This document shows, in pieces, positions 36,930 to 45,905 of a stretch of 64,000 bases of DNA. Numbering within the stretch: position 1 is the stretch's first letter; each line of letters opens with the position of its first letter. The DNA is from an uncultured Paracoccaceae bacterium (GTDB lineage Bacteria; Pseudomonadota; Alphaproteobacteria; Rhodobacterales; Rhodobacteraceae), in contig CANLPZ010000002.1 in the NCBI GenBank assembly GCA_947493145.1, positions 248,001 through 312,000 of the forward strand, in the 5' to 3' direction. A program made the translations under genes and the position numbers. The notes under the pieces are model-generated. The model made no database searches. It saw only the letters and a program-made list of their open reading frames with translations, and was not told the origin of the DNA.

Positions 36930-37429
36930 AAAAGCCAGAACCCGTTCAAGTGGTTAAACAGCGACGTGATTCCGCCCTGCGGGCATTGGTCGGTACCGTT
37001 CCATATTTGCAATTCATGGGAATTGAATTTGACCGTCGCGGTGACGAAGTTACAGCCACAATGCCCTACAAAGATGAGCTGATCGGAAATCCGATGTTAC
37101 CCGCGTTGCATGGTGGGGCGACGGCTGCGTTTATGGAAGCGACCGCGTTGATGGAGCTAAGCTGGCAAATGCTGTGGTCTGATCTGGAAAACGGCAAAAT
37201 TGATGTTGCTGAATTGACGCCCGACAACATGCCACGTCTACCCAAAACGATTAACTTTACGGTCGACTATTTATTGTCAGGGCTGCCGCGCGATGCCTAT
37301 GCGCGGGCACGGGTAATTCGGTCTGGCCGACGCTATGCGACAGTTCATGTCGAAGCATGGCAAGACAACCGACAAAAACCTATTGCACAGGCAGTCGGCC
37401 ATTTTTTAATGCCGTCACGTGATGCCTGA
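36926..37429 (+). CDS. PaaI-type hotdog thioesterase, second copy
   Basis: A 167-residue relative of the preceding gene: NPMLPALHGGATAAFMEATALMELS is the hotdog helix and KTINFTVDYLLSGLPRDAYARARV the following strands. It has an insertion of about 20 residues (MLWSDLENGKIDVAELTPDNM) not present in the first copy. It overlaps both neighbours (ATGA with the first, 8 bases with the MATE gene), so the three are one transcript. The position beside the acyl-degradation regulators suggests CoA release. Confidence 0.85.
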   Translation: MKKPEPVQVVKQRRDSALRALVGTVPYLQFMGIEFDRRGDEVTATMPYKDELIGNPMLPALHGGATAAFMEATALMELSWQMLWSDLENGKIDVAELTPDNMPRLPKTINFTVDYLLSGLPRDAYARARVIRSGRRYATVHVEAWQDNRQKPIAQAVGHFLMPSRDA

Positions 37430-38741
37430 CGTTACGCACAAACGCGTCCTTAAAATTGCACTCCCGATTGTTGTATCAAATGCAACGGTTCCGATCCTTG
37501 GGGCCGTTGATACCGGTGTCGTGGGGCAGGCGGGGCTGGCCGCACCGATCGGTGCTGTCGGTATCGGCGCTGTCATCCTAAGCGCGTATTATTGGATTTT
37601 TGGTTTTTTGCGGATGGGAACGGTCGGGTTGACGTCGCAAGCGTTTGGCGCGGGCGACAAAGCCGAAGTTGATGCGTTGTGGTCGCGCGCGATGTTGATT
37701 GGATTGGGCGCAGGGGTTGCGATGATCGCGCTTCAATTGCCAATGTTCTTGTTGGCATTTCAGATTTCGCCTGCGTCGGCCGAGGTCGAAGCCATGGCGC
37801 GTCAATACATGGGGATCCGAATTTGGTCCGCGCCAGCAGCCATTGCCATGTACGGCATCACGGGGTGGTTAATCGCCCAAGAACGCACCCGCGGGGTTTT
37901 GTTTTTACAGGTCTGGATGAACGGCGTGAATATCCTGTTGGACCTTTGGTTCGTTCTCGGGCTTGGGTGGGGCGTCGAAGGTGTCGCAATTGCGACGTTA
38001 ACCGCAGAATGGTCTGGCCTCGCGCTGGGGCTTTGGCTTTGCAAAGGCGTGTTTCGACGTCCGTATTGGTTGAATAAACCGCAAGTTTTTAACAAAGATA
38101 AATTGAAGCGGATGGCGGTCGTAAATACAGATATTTTGATCCGCTCGGTCCTGCTGCAATCAATTTTCGTCTCGTTCCTGTTCCTTGCCGCGGGGTTTGG
38201 CGATGTGACGTTGGCTGCCAATCAGGTTTTGATCCAGTTTTTGGAAATAACGGCCTTTGCACTTGATGGGTTTGCCTTTGCCGCCGAGGCACTGGTGGGG
38301 GGGGCGCTGGGGGCACGACGGCGCGCAGAACTACGCCGTTCAGCCGTTTTGACCAGCCTGTGGGGCGGTATCGTTTGTGTCGGGCTGTCATTGGCGTTTT
38401 GGGCGTTTGGCCCGTGGTTGATCGATGTAATGACAACAGCGCCCGATGTTCGGGCCGAAGCAAAAGTATTCTTGATCTATATGATATTGTCACCTGTATT
38501 TGGTGTCACCGCATGGATGCTGGATGGGATTTTCATCGGAGCAACGCGGACCAAGGACATGCGCAATATGATGATCGTTTCAGCCGTGATTTATTTCGCG
38601 GCGGCCTTTGTCCTAACCCAGCATTTCGGAAACCACGGATTGTGGTTGGCGATGTTGGTGTCCTTTGTCGCACGTGGTGTCACTTTGGCGATCAAGTACC
38701 CAGCATTGGAAGCCGCAGCGGATCAACCTGCAACGCCCTAA
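37422..38741 (+). CDS. MATE family efflux transporter
   Basis: A 439-residue, 12-helix membrane exporter (DinF/NorM type). The first repeat starts VLKIALPIVVSNATVPILGAVDTGVVGQ, typical of MATE helix 1; YYWIFGFLRMGTVGLTSQAFGAGD covers helix 2. The second repeat mirrors it around LLQSIFVSFLFLAAGFGDVTLAANQVLIQF. It expels organic cations or acids using a proton or sodium gradient. The ATG at 37422 is preferred to the GTG just before it. Its stop overlaps the opposing arsC-like gene. Confidence 0.93.
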   Translation: MPDVTHKRVLKIALPIVVSNATVPILGAVDTGVVGQAGLAAPIGAVGIGAVILSAYYWIFGFLRMGTVGLTSQAFGAGDKAEVDALWSRAMLIGLGAGVAMIALQLPMFLLAFQISPASAEVEAMARQYMGIRIWSAPAAIAMYGITGWLIAQERTRGVLFLQVWMNGVNILLDLWFVLGLGWGVEGVAIATLTAEWSGLALGLWLCKGVFRRPYWLNKPQVFNKDKLKRMAVVNTDILIRSVLLQSIFVSFLFLAAGFGDVTLAANQVLIQFLEITAFALDGFAFAAEALVGGALGARRRAELRRSAVLTSLWGGIVCVGLSLAFWAFGPWLIDVMTTAPDVRAEAKVFLIYMILSPVFGVTAWMLDGIFIGATRTKDMRNMMIVSAVIYFAAAFVLTQHFGNHGLWLAMLVSFVARGVTLAIKYPALEAAADQPATP

Positions 38742-39082
38742 ATGATGTCCAATACACTTTCCGGCGGTCGTCCAATTGCGGCTTTGTCATGTGCAAAAAC
38801 GATCGGACGTTCGATCAGTTTTGGATTGTTGGCCATAGCGTCAATGAGCGTTTCATTGTCATCGCTTTTCGACAGGCCAAGCTCTTTGAAAAGCTTTTCG
38901 CCAGTGCGAACCAAATCAATGGCATTCTCGAGCTTTAACAGCGCTAACGCATGGCGAATCTCATCAGCCGTCGGTGCGTCGTCCAAGTAAAGTCGAATGT
39001 CTGGGGTTTGGCCGTTGTCCGTTAGCAATGCCAAAGTTTGACGCGATTTCGAACAGCGTGGGTTGTGCCAAATCTGTGTCAT
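38738..39082 (-). CDS. ArsC-family (glutaredoxin-type) reductase
   Basis: A 114-residue thioredoxin-fold protein: [17 protein letters not shown] carries the single active cysteine and the downstream [22 protein letters not shown] has the arginine that binds the oxyanion. These are the arsenate-reductase/Spx-family hallmarks. There is no ars efflux or regulator nearby, so it could be a general ArsC/YffB-type protein. The start overlaps the pyrD stop (ATGA). Confidence 0.9.
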   Translation of the reverse strand: MTQIWHNPRCSKSRQTLALLTDNGQTPDIRLYLDDAPTADEIRHALALLKLENAIDLVRTGEKLFKELGLSKSDDNETLIDAMANNPKLIERPIVFAHDKAAIGRPPESVLDII

Positions 39083-40131
39083 AGCCAGTCATCCTTTTTC
39101 GATCCAACGGCTTCTGATACATTGGAAAACCCATCAGCTTTCAAACGCTCGTCCAATCCTGTTGCGATCTTTGCAGCTAGCCCCAAGCCATGGTATACCA
39201 TGGCCGTATAAAGCTGTACCGCGCTCGCGCCCGCTTGGATTTTCGCATAGGCTTGTTCTGCATTTGAAACACCGCCAACGCCAATCAGCGGAATGTCCGT
39301 TAAGCTCGACATTTTTGCCAATACCCGCGTGGATTTTTCAAACAACGGCGCACCGGATAAGCCGCCCAATTCGTCTTTGTGCGCGCTTGTTAAACCTTCG
39401 CGATCCAAGGTGGTGTTGGTCGTGATAATCGCATCGAGTTTCGTTTCTGTTGCGGCTGCGACGATGTCTTCTAAATCTTTATCGGTTAGGTCAGGCGCAA
39501 TTTTTAGGAATACGGGAATTGGAGCGTCCAACGCGTCGCGTGCTGTCATAACACCAGACAACAACGCGGTCAGCGCGTCTTTTCCTTGTAAATCGCGCAG
39601 CTTTTCAGTGTTAGGTGAAGAGACGTTAACAGTGGCGAAATCGACGTGAGGTCCACAGCGTGTCAGAACCTTGGCAAAGTCGGCCGCGCGATCGTCGCTG
39701 TCTTTGTTTGCACCAAGGTTTATCCCAACGACGCCAGACTTTGGCCGCTTTGCCAAGCGGCTTGCGATAACATCCATGCCTTCGTTGTTGAATCCAAACC
39801 GATTAATCGCGGCCTGATCTTGGGTTAAACGGAACAAACGAGGTTTTGCGTTGCCCGACTGCGGGCGCGGGGTCGCGGCACCGACCTCGATAAATCCAAA
39901 TCCGGCACGCAACAGTGGCGAAATCGCTTCTGCGTTTTTGTCGAAACCCGCAGCCAAACCGACAGGGTTCGAAAATTTCAAGCCTGCAACAGTTGTTCGC
40001 AACCGATCCGACGTAACATCGCCCGCAAGGGGCGCAATACCCATTTTCAATGCTTTGATCGACAGCCCATGCGCGACTTCGGGATCAAACTTATGCAAGA
40101 CAGACAGGCCAAACCGTTCGTAAAAGCTCAT
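39079..40131 (-). CDS. pyrD: Dihydroorotate dehydrogenase (quinone), class 2
   Basis: A 350-residue membrane-associated flavoenzyme oxidising dihydroorotate to orotate in pyrimidine synthesis, with electrons going to ubiquinone. The N-terminal amphipathic region ([25 protein letters not shown]) is the class 2 membrane helix pair. [32 protein letters not shown] (active serine) and [19 protein letters not shown], the FMN phosphate site, are complete. It overlaps both neighbours by four bases. Confidence 0.97.
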   Translation of the reverse strand: MSFYERFGLSVLHKFDPEVAHGLSIKALKMGIAPLAGDVTSDRLRTTVAGLKFSNPVGLAAGFDKNAEAISPLLRAGFGFIEVGAATPRPQSGNAKPRLFRLTQDQAAINRFGFNNEGMDVIASRLAKRPKSGVVGINLGANKDSDDRAADFAKVLTRCGPHVDFATVNVSSPNTEKLRDLQGKDALTALLSGVMTARDALDAPIPVFLKIAPDLTDKDLEDIVAAATETKLDAIITTNTTLDREGLTSAHKDELGGLSGAPLFEKSTRVLAKMSSLTDIPLIGVGGVSNAEQAYAKIQAGASAVQLYTAMVYHGLGLAAKIATGLDERLKADGFSNVSEAVGSKKDDWL

Positions 40132-40466
40132 AGAACACCTTCAGGAAACTGGTGAACACCATTAACCATTGGCAAAGGTTTCGACCAAACAACATCAGAC
40201 ATACGAAGCACGCGATACAGATGCGGGAATAAGGTGCCGCCGCGTGACACTTCCCACTTCAAATCATCGGCTAAATCGTCAGCTTCAAGTGCAATAAGAA
40301 CCAAATTGTCTTCGCCCGCGAAATGTTTCGCCGCAGTTTCAGCGGCCTGTTCGGCGGTTGAAATATGGACATACCCATCCGTCACATCAATCGGTGCGCC
40401 CGTGGTTTCACCGTTGGCCTGCATGTCGGCCCATTCGTTTTGTCGGAATATTTTGTAAATCAGCAT
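40128..40466 (-). CDS. DUF952 family protein
   Basis: A 112-residue protein with the DUF952 pattern: [57 protein letters not shown] and the C-terminal PEGVL. Members are small ADP-ribose-transferase-like folds of unknown function, commonly next to pyrD in this group, as here (4-base overlap). The start at 40466 gives the family's N-terminus; the longer frame is not supported. Confidence 0.88.
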   Translation of the reverse strand: MLIYKIFRQNEWADMQANGETTGAPIDVTDGYVHISTAEQAAETAAKHFAGEDNLVLIALEADDLADDLKWEVSRGGTLFPHLYRVLRMSDVVWSKPLPMVNGVHQFPEGVL

Positions 40467-40619
40467 AGGGACCTGATGCCCATGTCCCAGCCTATGGTCA
40501 AGTATTAGGCGACATTTAGCCGTTACAAAAGAAAAGTAGCAAGTGACCCAAGGCAAGTTTTGACTTAACGGTCAAATCAGGTTTAGCTTTTTCCATTCAC
40601 CAACGAGGGGTTCTGAAAA

Positions 40620-42197
40620 ATGAAAAAACTTCTTTCGACAGCAGCAGCTTTGTCCACAATGGCGGGCGTTGCGCATGCTGATTACACATTAAACGTTGTG
40701 CACATTAACGATTTACATAGCCGTATCGAGCCGATCAGCCGATTTGACGGTACCTGCGGTGCCGAAGACAACGCAGAAGGCAAGTGTTTCGGCGGCGTGG
40801 CGCGTTTGGCCACAAAAATCAATGAACTTCGCGAGCAATTGGCAGGTGAGAACCTGATTGTTTTGGACGCGGGGGATCAATACCAAGGGTCATTGATGTA
40901 CACCACCTACAAGGGTGATGTCGAAATCGAGATGATGAATAAAATCGGCTTTGACGCGATGGCCGTTGGGAACCATGAATTTGATGATGGCGATGAAGGT
41001 CTGTTAAAGCTGCTCGACGGCGTGAACTTCCCTGTTTTGTCCGGTAACCTTGATGTATCGTCCTCAAACCTTTTGGCTGGAAAGCTGCAGGATCACGTCA
41101 TCTTGGAAGTGGGCGGTGAAAAGATCGGGATCGTTTCTGCCTTGGCTGTTGATACGGTCGAAACGTCAAGCCCGTCTGCTGCTGTGATTTTTTCAGATGA
41201 AATCCAGAACCTACAACAAGACGTGGATACGTTGACGGACGCTGGTGTGACCAAAATCATCGCGTTGAACCATGTCGGATTGGCCAAGGACATGGAAATC
41301 GCGAAGGAAGTTTCAGGTCTGGATTTGGTCATCGGCGGACACAGCCATACCAAGTTTTCAAACACCGAAGAGGGTGCAATGGCCTATCCGACAATGGTCG
41401 GGGATGTGCCGGTTGTTCAGGCCTATGCCTATGGTAAATATGTTGGCCTGATCAAATTGACGTTCGACGACGCTGGCACGCTGAAATCCGCGGAAGGCGA
41501 CACCATTTTGCTCGATGCTTCCGTTGCTGAAAACGCTGAAATCGCCGCGCGGGTTGCCGAACTGGCTGGCCCAATTGACGAGATGAAAACACGCGTTGTG
41601 GCGTCTGCAAATGATTTGATCGTTGGTGATCGCGATGTATGTCGCGTGTCGGAATGTTCGATGGGTAACCTTGTTGCGGATGCGATGCTGGCCCGTGTCG
41701 CGGACCAAGGCGTGACCATTTCGATTGCCAACGCAGGTGGTCTGCGGGCGTCAATTGATGCCGGCGACGTGACCATGGGCGAAGTGCTAACTGTTCTTCC
41801 GTTCCAAAACACACTGTCGACGTTTGAAATCAAAGGCCAAGGCATCATCGATGCGTTGGAAAACGGCGTGAGCCAAGTCGAAGAGGTCAAAGGCCGGTTC
41901 CCACAAGTTGCGGGTTTGAAATTCACTTGGGACCAATCTGTGGCACCAAACGAAGGCCGCGTGTCTGACGTGATGGTTGCCGAAGGCGACGGCTTTGTGC
42001 CAATCGATCCAGCCAAAGTGTATTCGGTCGTAACCAACAACTACGTGCGCAACGGCGGGGACGGATACAAAATGTTCGAAACCGATGGCATGAACGCCTA
42101 TGACTTCGGCCCTGATTTGGCAGATGTCACGGCTGAGTATCTGGCCGAAGTCGGCCCTTATGCGCCGTACACGGATGGACGGATTACGAAGAAATAA
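40620..42197 (+). CDS. Periplasmic 5'-nucleotidase (UshA family)
   Basis: A 525-residue exported metallophosphoesterase. The signal peptide MKKLLSTAAALSTMAGVAHA is followed by the N-terminal metal domain: VVHINDLHSRIEP, LDAGDQYQGS, GNHEFDDGDEG and IGGHSHTKF, all the di-metal ligands. The C-terminal substrate domain has SIANAGGLRASIDAGDVTMGEVLTVLPFQNTL (nucleotide-binding). It releases phosphate and nucleosides from external nucleotides; the nucleoside operon of this window could use the products, an inference. It ends with a perfect terminator. Confidence 0.92.
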   Translation: MKKLLSTAAALSTMAGVAHADYTLNVVHINDLHSRIEPISRFDGTCGAEDNAEGKCFGGVARLATKINELREQLAGENLIVLDAGDQYQGSLMYTTYKGDVEIEMMNKIGFDAMAVGNHEFDDGDEGLLKLLDGVNFPVLSGNLDVSSSNLLAGKLQDHVILEVGGEKIGIVSALAVDTVETSSPSAAVIFSDEIQNLQQDVDTLTDAGVTKIIALNHVGLAKDMEIAKEVSGLDLVIGGHSHTKFSNTEEGAMAYPTMVGDVPVVQAYAYGKYVGLIKLTFDDAGTLKSAEGDTILLDASVAENAEIAARVAELAGPIDEMKTRVVASANDLIVGDRDVCRVSECSMGNLVADAMLARVADQGVTISIANAGGLRASIDAGDVTMGEVLTVLPFQNTLSTFEIKGQGIIDALENGVSQVEEVKGRFPQVAGLKFTWDQSVAPNEGRVSDVMVAEGDGFVPIDPAKVYSVVTNNYVRNGGDGYKMFETDGMNAYDFGPDLADVTAEYLAEVGPYAPYTDGRITKK

Positions 42198-42225
42198 AGC
42201 CTTGGCTTTTTGAGAAATGGATTGA

Positions 42226-42249
42226 GGCGGCCAAAGGGCCGCCTTTTTT
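42226..42249 (+). terminator. Rho-independent terminator of the nucleotidase gene
   Basis: GGCGGCC (42226-42232) pairs with GGCCGCC (42237-42243) over AAAG and is followed by six T. It starts 28 bases after the stop codon. Confidence 0.9.
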
Positions 42250-42435
42250 GGTAGAATAAACGGATGGTCAGTGCTTGGTTTAAGACCACTTTGACTATTG
42301 CTGCTCTGTGCATGATGATCGGCATTCTACCGTGTCGCTTAAGACGATCGTCGCAAAGCAGGTTGCTGATTATTGTATTGCTCTAAGCCATATAGTACGG
42401 GTAGCGTTCACCAAACTCCTCGCAGGTCGATTTAT

Positions 42436-42777
42436 CTATTCCGAGAACGTCTCACGCATTTTTTTGAAAGGTACTTCGCAACTGTCGCGCCAGAATTCTG
42501 CCCAGTCAGTTTGTGCGAGTTCTTGTGAAACAAAAATTGTTGCATCGTGCGCCCACGTGTCTACACGTTGCGGGGTGATGCCCGTTGCTAACATGAAATC
42601 CATCGCAGTCTCTGTTGCCCCTACGTCGAGTCCCGATTGATGCCCCGCAAACATGCAGGCGAAGATAACTGGAATTCGACTGTTCCCATTGCGAAATTCC
42701 TCAGATTGATACGGAACATTTTGGGCGATTGTTGGGGTGGCGGAGGCAATTAGGCCCGCGAAAAAAATGGATTTCAT
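42436..42777 (-). CDS. Small secreted hypothetical protein
   Basis: A 113-residue protein with a signal peptide (MKSIFFAGLIASATPTIAQ), two cysteines (IFACMFAG and RDSCEVPF) that could form a disulfide, and a C-terminal helix. The start at 42777 with GATACGGAA upstream is preferred; the frame to 42978 has a less plausible upstream region. The family is unknown to me. It lies alone between a terminator and the SRAP gene, with about 180 and 230 base gaps on either side in which I see no gene. Confidence 0.6.
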   Translation of the reverse strand: MKSIFFAGLIASATPTIAQNVPYQSEEFRNGNSRIPVIFACMFAGHQSGLDVGATETAMDFMLATGITPQRVDTWAHDATIFVSQELAQTDWAEFWRDSCEVPFKKMRETFSE

Positions 42778-43005
42778 TTCCGTATCCTGAAATATTAAAA
42801 TTTGCTTTTTGTTTTGACGATCAATTTGCATATTGCGAGCCAATAAGTCAAAGTGATACACTCGAGTTGACGTTAGAAGGGACCGACTTTTGGAGTTCTC
42901 GCTGAAATTCGCAGTTTTCGCAGCCGCGGTATAAGTATGCATTGCGAAAGTTCTCAATTGAACTCTCCCCTTTGCCAACTTATTGGAACCCGTTAATCTC
43001 CCCCC

Positions 43006-43674
43006 ATGTGTGGACGGTTAGCAAATACGGTTCCGGCGGACGCGATGTCGCAGCTGTTTTCGGCGCGACCGGCGAATGATTTGCCGGAAACACCGAATTT
43101 TAACGTCTGTCCGACGAACCGCGTGCATGTGATCTTGAACGATGATGGGCGCAAGCTGCAGGCGATGCGCTGGGGGTTTATTCCCAAGTGGTACAAGAAA
43201 CCAAATGACGGTCCGCTGCTGATCAACGCGCGGGGTGAAACGATCGCGGAAAAACCGGCGTTTCGTGATGCATGCCGCCAGCGGCGCTGTTTGATCCCGA
43301 CAACCGGCTTTTACGAATGGACCAAAACGCCTGAGGGAGAGCGTCTGCCGTGGTATATTCACCGCGCGGATCAGGCGCCGATGGTCTTTGCTGGCGTCTG
43401 GCAGACATGGGGTACGGCAGAGGACCGCGTGGACACCTGCGCCATTGTTACGACAGCGGCCAATGACCCTATGGCAAAAATTCACAAGCGGATGCCTGTG
43501 GTTTTGGAACCCGATGAATGGGCTAAATGGTTGGGCGAAGACGGTAAAGGCGCTGCGACCCTTATGAACGCCGCCGCAGACGATGCCTTAGACTATTACC
43601 GCGTTGATCGTGCAGTAAATTCAAACCGCGCAGCGGGGCCGCAATTGATCCTGCCATTGGATGATCCGCGTTAA
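43006..43674 (+). CDS. SOS response-associated peptidase (SRAP/HMCES/YedK)
   Basis: A 222-residue protein that covalently traps abasic sites in single-stranded DNA. The catalytic Cys2 follows the initiator Met (MCGRLAN), and the active-site residues are in the CPTNRVHVI (Asn), GFYEWTK (Glu) and ILPLD-side HKRMPVVL (His) motifs. The start codon is unambiguous because Cys2 must be exposed by Met removal. A Shine-Dalgarno sequence is weak. It precedes tRNA-Gly. Confidence 0.95.
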   Translation: MCGRLANTVPADAMSQLFSARPANDLPETPNFNVCPTNRVHVILNDDGRKLQAMRWGFIPKWYKKPNDGPLLINARGETIAEKPAFRDACRQRRCLIPTTGFYEWTKTPEGERLPWYIHRADQAPMVFAGVWQTWGTAEDRVDTCAIVTTAANDPMAKIHKRMPVVLEPDEWAKWLGEDGKGAATLMNAAADDALDYYRVDRAVNSNRAAGPQLILPLDDPR

Positions 43675-43834
43675 TCCTACGGCTCATCCGATGCGATGTT
43701 TTGATGGGTTTTGGAATTGATGCATATTTTGGCCTATATTCCGTTGATGTGGAATGATCTGGGGATATTTTTTATTTCTTATCTTTGAGTGGTTGACGAT
43801 GGTTTGCGGCTCAAATAGACATCGCCATACTTGA

Positions 43835-43908
43835 GCGGGCGTTGTGTAATGGTAAGACCTCAGCCTTCCAAGCTGATGATACGGGTTCGATTCCCGTCGC
43901 CCGCTCCA
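43835..43908 (+). tRNA. tRNA-Gly (anticodon TCC)
   Basis: A 74-base cloverleaf including the encoded CCA. Acceptor GCGGGCG pairs with CGCCCGC; the anticodon stem TCAGC/GCTGA closes the loop CTTCCAA with anticodon TCC; the T arm CGGG-TTCGATT-CCCG is complete. The variable loop is short, as usual. It reads GGA codons. Confidence 0.97.
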
Positions 43909-44023
43909 AGAACTTTCCTACATAATGATTACCTTGCGTGTTTTTGACGCGTTTTTTTGGTGTGGCTTGAGCTTCGTGTGATCTGCGCTTATTTCGATTT
44001 CAAATATAAGGGACAAATCAGTT

Positions 44024-45802
44024 ATGGCGGCTCCGCACGGCGCAAAAGAAGAACGCGCATCTTCAAAACAAATCGGGGCGCTGCGCGCATTGTTTCCGTT
44101 TATCACCCCTTACAAAGGCTTGGTGATCATCGCGGGCATTGCCTTGGTATTAACTGCTGGTATTTCCTTAATCCTGCCGTTGGCGGTGCGCCGCGTGGTT
44201 GACAGTTTCGCGCAAACGGCCACGGAACTTCTGGACCAATATTTTGCCGCTGCGGTTGTGCTGGCCTTACTGTTGGCATTGGGCACTGCGCTTCGATATT
44301 ATTTCGTAACGCGTCTTGGTGAACGCGTCGTTGCCGACATTCGAAAAGCGGTTTTTGACCGAATGATCCGCATGAGCCCGTCGTTTTTTGAAAACATAAT
44401 GACAGGCGAAGTTTTAAGTCGCATTACGACAGACACGACGTTGATTTTGTCGGTGATCGGATCCTCTGTGTCGGTCGCCTTGCGAAATGTTCTTATTTTT
44501 ATCGGCGGTTTGGCGTTGATGTTGTTCACATCGGCGAAACTTGCCGGATTGGTTTTATTGATTGTACCAGCTGTTATTGTCCCAATTATTGTGCTGGGTC
44601 GTCGTTTGCGTGTGCTTAGTCGCGAGAACCAAGATTGGATTGCAGCGAGTTCTGGCAACGCGTCCGAGGCATTGCTGTCCGTTCAAACGGTTCAAGCGTT
44701 CACGCATGAAACGCGGTCGGCGGTGCAATTCAACGATGTGACTGAAAAATCCTTTGTGTCCGCGCGCAAACGGATCAAAACGCGCGCGATGATGACCGCA
44801 ATTGTAATCTTTTTGATTTTCACAGGCATTGTTGGCGTTCTTTGGATCGGCGCGCGCGACGTCCGGTTGGATGTGATGAGCATTGGCGAGCTTGTCCAAT
44901 TTGTGATCTACGCGATTATGGTCGCCGGTGCCGTTGCCGCATTGACCGAAGTTTGGGGGGAGCTTCAACGCGCGGCAGGGGCAACAGAACGTTTGGTCGA
45001 ACTTTTAAATGCGGACGATGAGGTAAAAGACCCTGCGTCGCCCAAGCCGATGACAGCAGCGGCGAAAGCGACGATCGAGTTTGAAAATGTTGGTTTCCAC
45101 TATCCCGCTCGACCCAATGTCCCTGCGCTGGAGGGTATCAGTTTTCGTGTTGAGCCTGGTGAAACCGTTGCGCTTGTCGGCCCATCGGGGGCGGGTAAGT
45201 CGACCATAATTCAGTTGCTTCAACGGTTTTACGATCCTTCAAACGGTGAAATACGTGTCGGTGGTATTGATCTTCGCGCATTGTCCCGTGCTGATTTCCG
45301 ATCGCAGATGGCGTTGGTCCCACAAGACCCCGTAATTTTCGGCGCGACCGCGTTCGATAACATTCGGTTTGGGCGTGAAAATGCATCTGCAAATGATGTC
45401 ACCTCGGCGGCAAAGGCAGCGGCGGCTCATGACTTCCTAACGGCACTTCCGGATGGGTACGACACATTTGTGGGTGAACGTGGGGTGATGTTGTCGGGCG
45501 GACAAAAACAACGAATTGCGATTGCCCGCGCTATTTTGCGGGACGCACCAATTTTGTTACTTGATGAGGCAACATCAGCACTTGATGCTGAAAGCGAATT
45601 GGCCGTGCAAAATGCAGTGGATGAGTTGTCGAAAGACAGAACGACGTTGATTGTGGCGCACCGGTTGGCGACGGTTAAAAAGGCGGATCGTATTCTTGTA
45701 TTCGAAGAAGGAAGAATCGTCGCTGAGGGGACACACGACAGCTTGGTTGCTGATGGTGGCCTGTATGCCCGTTTGGCAAAGTTGCAATTTACGGACGGTT
45801 AA
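44024..45802 (+). CDS. ABC exporter, fused membrane and ATPase domains
   Basis: A 592-residue half-transporter of the MsbA/LmrA type. The N-terminal domain has six helices (first IAGIALVLTAGISLILPLAVRRVVD). The C-terminal ATPase shows Walker A GPSGAGKST, Q-loop ALVPQDP, signature LSGGQKQR, Walker B ILLLDEATSALD and the H-loop VAHRLATV. It acts as a homodimer exporting lipid-like or drug-like substrates; the substrate is unknown. It is encoded after tRNA-Gly with an AAGGGA site. Confidence 0.93.
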   Translation: MAAPHGAKEERASSKQIGALRALFPFITPYKGLVIIAGIALVLTAGISLILPLAVRRVVDSFAQTATELLDQYFAAAVVLALLLALGTALRYYFVTRLGERVVADIRKAVFDRMIRMSPSFFENIMTGEVLSRITTDTTLILSVIGSSVSVALRNVLIFIGGLALMLFTSAKLAGLVLLIVPAVIVPIIVLGRRLRVLSRENQDWIAASSGNASEALLSVQTVQAFTHETRSAVQFNDVTEKSFVSARKRIKTRAMMTAIVIFLIFTGIVGVLWIGARDVRLDVMSIGELVQFVIYAIMVAGAVAALTEVWGELQRAAGATERLVELLNADDEVKDPASPKPMTAAAKATIEFENVGFHYPARPNVPALEGISFRVEPGETVALVGPSGAGKSTIIQLLQRFYDPSNGEIRVGGIDLRALSRADFRSQMALVPQDPVIFGATAFDNIRFGRENASANDVTSAAKAAAAHDFLTALPDGYDTFVGERGVMLSGGQKQRIAIARAILRDAPILLLDEATSALDAESELAVQNAVDELSKDRTTLIVAHRLATVKKADRILVFEEGRIVAEGTHDSLVADGGLYARLAKLQFTDG

Positions 45803-45905
45803 TCTGTAAATTTCGCTGCGTAACAGTTGCGCCATTTAACAATTATTCGCATCCTACCCGTAGGGAGACGCCGATAAGGCAAAATTTTTTGGGGAGGAGA
45901 CCCAT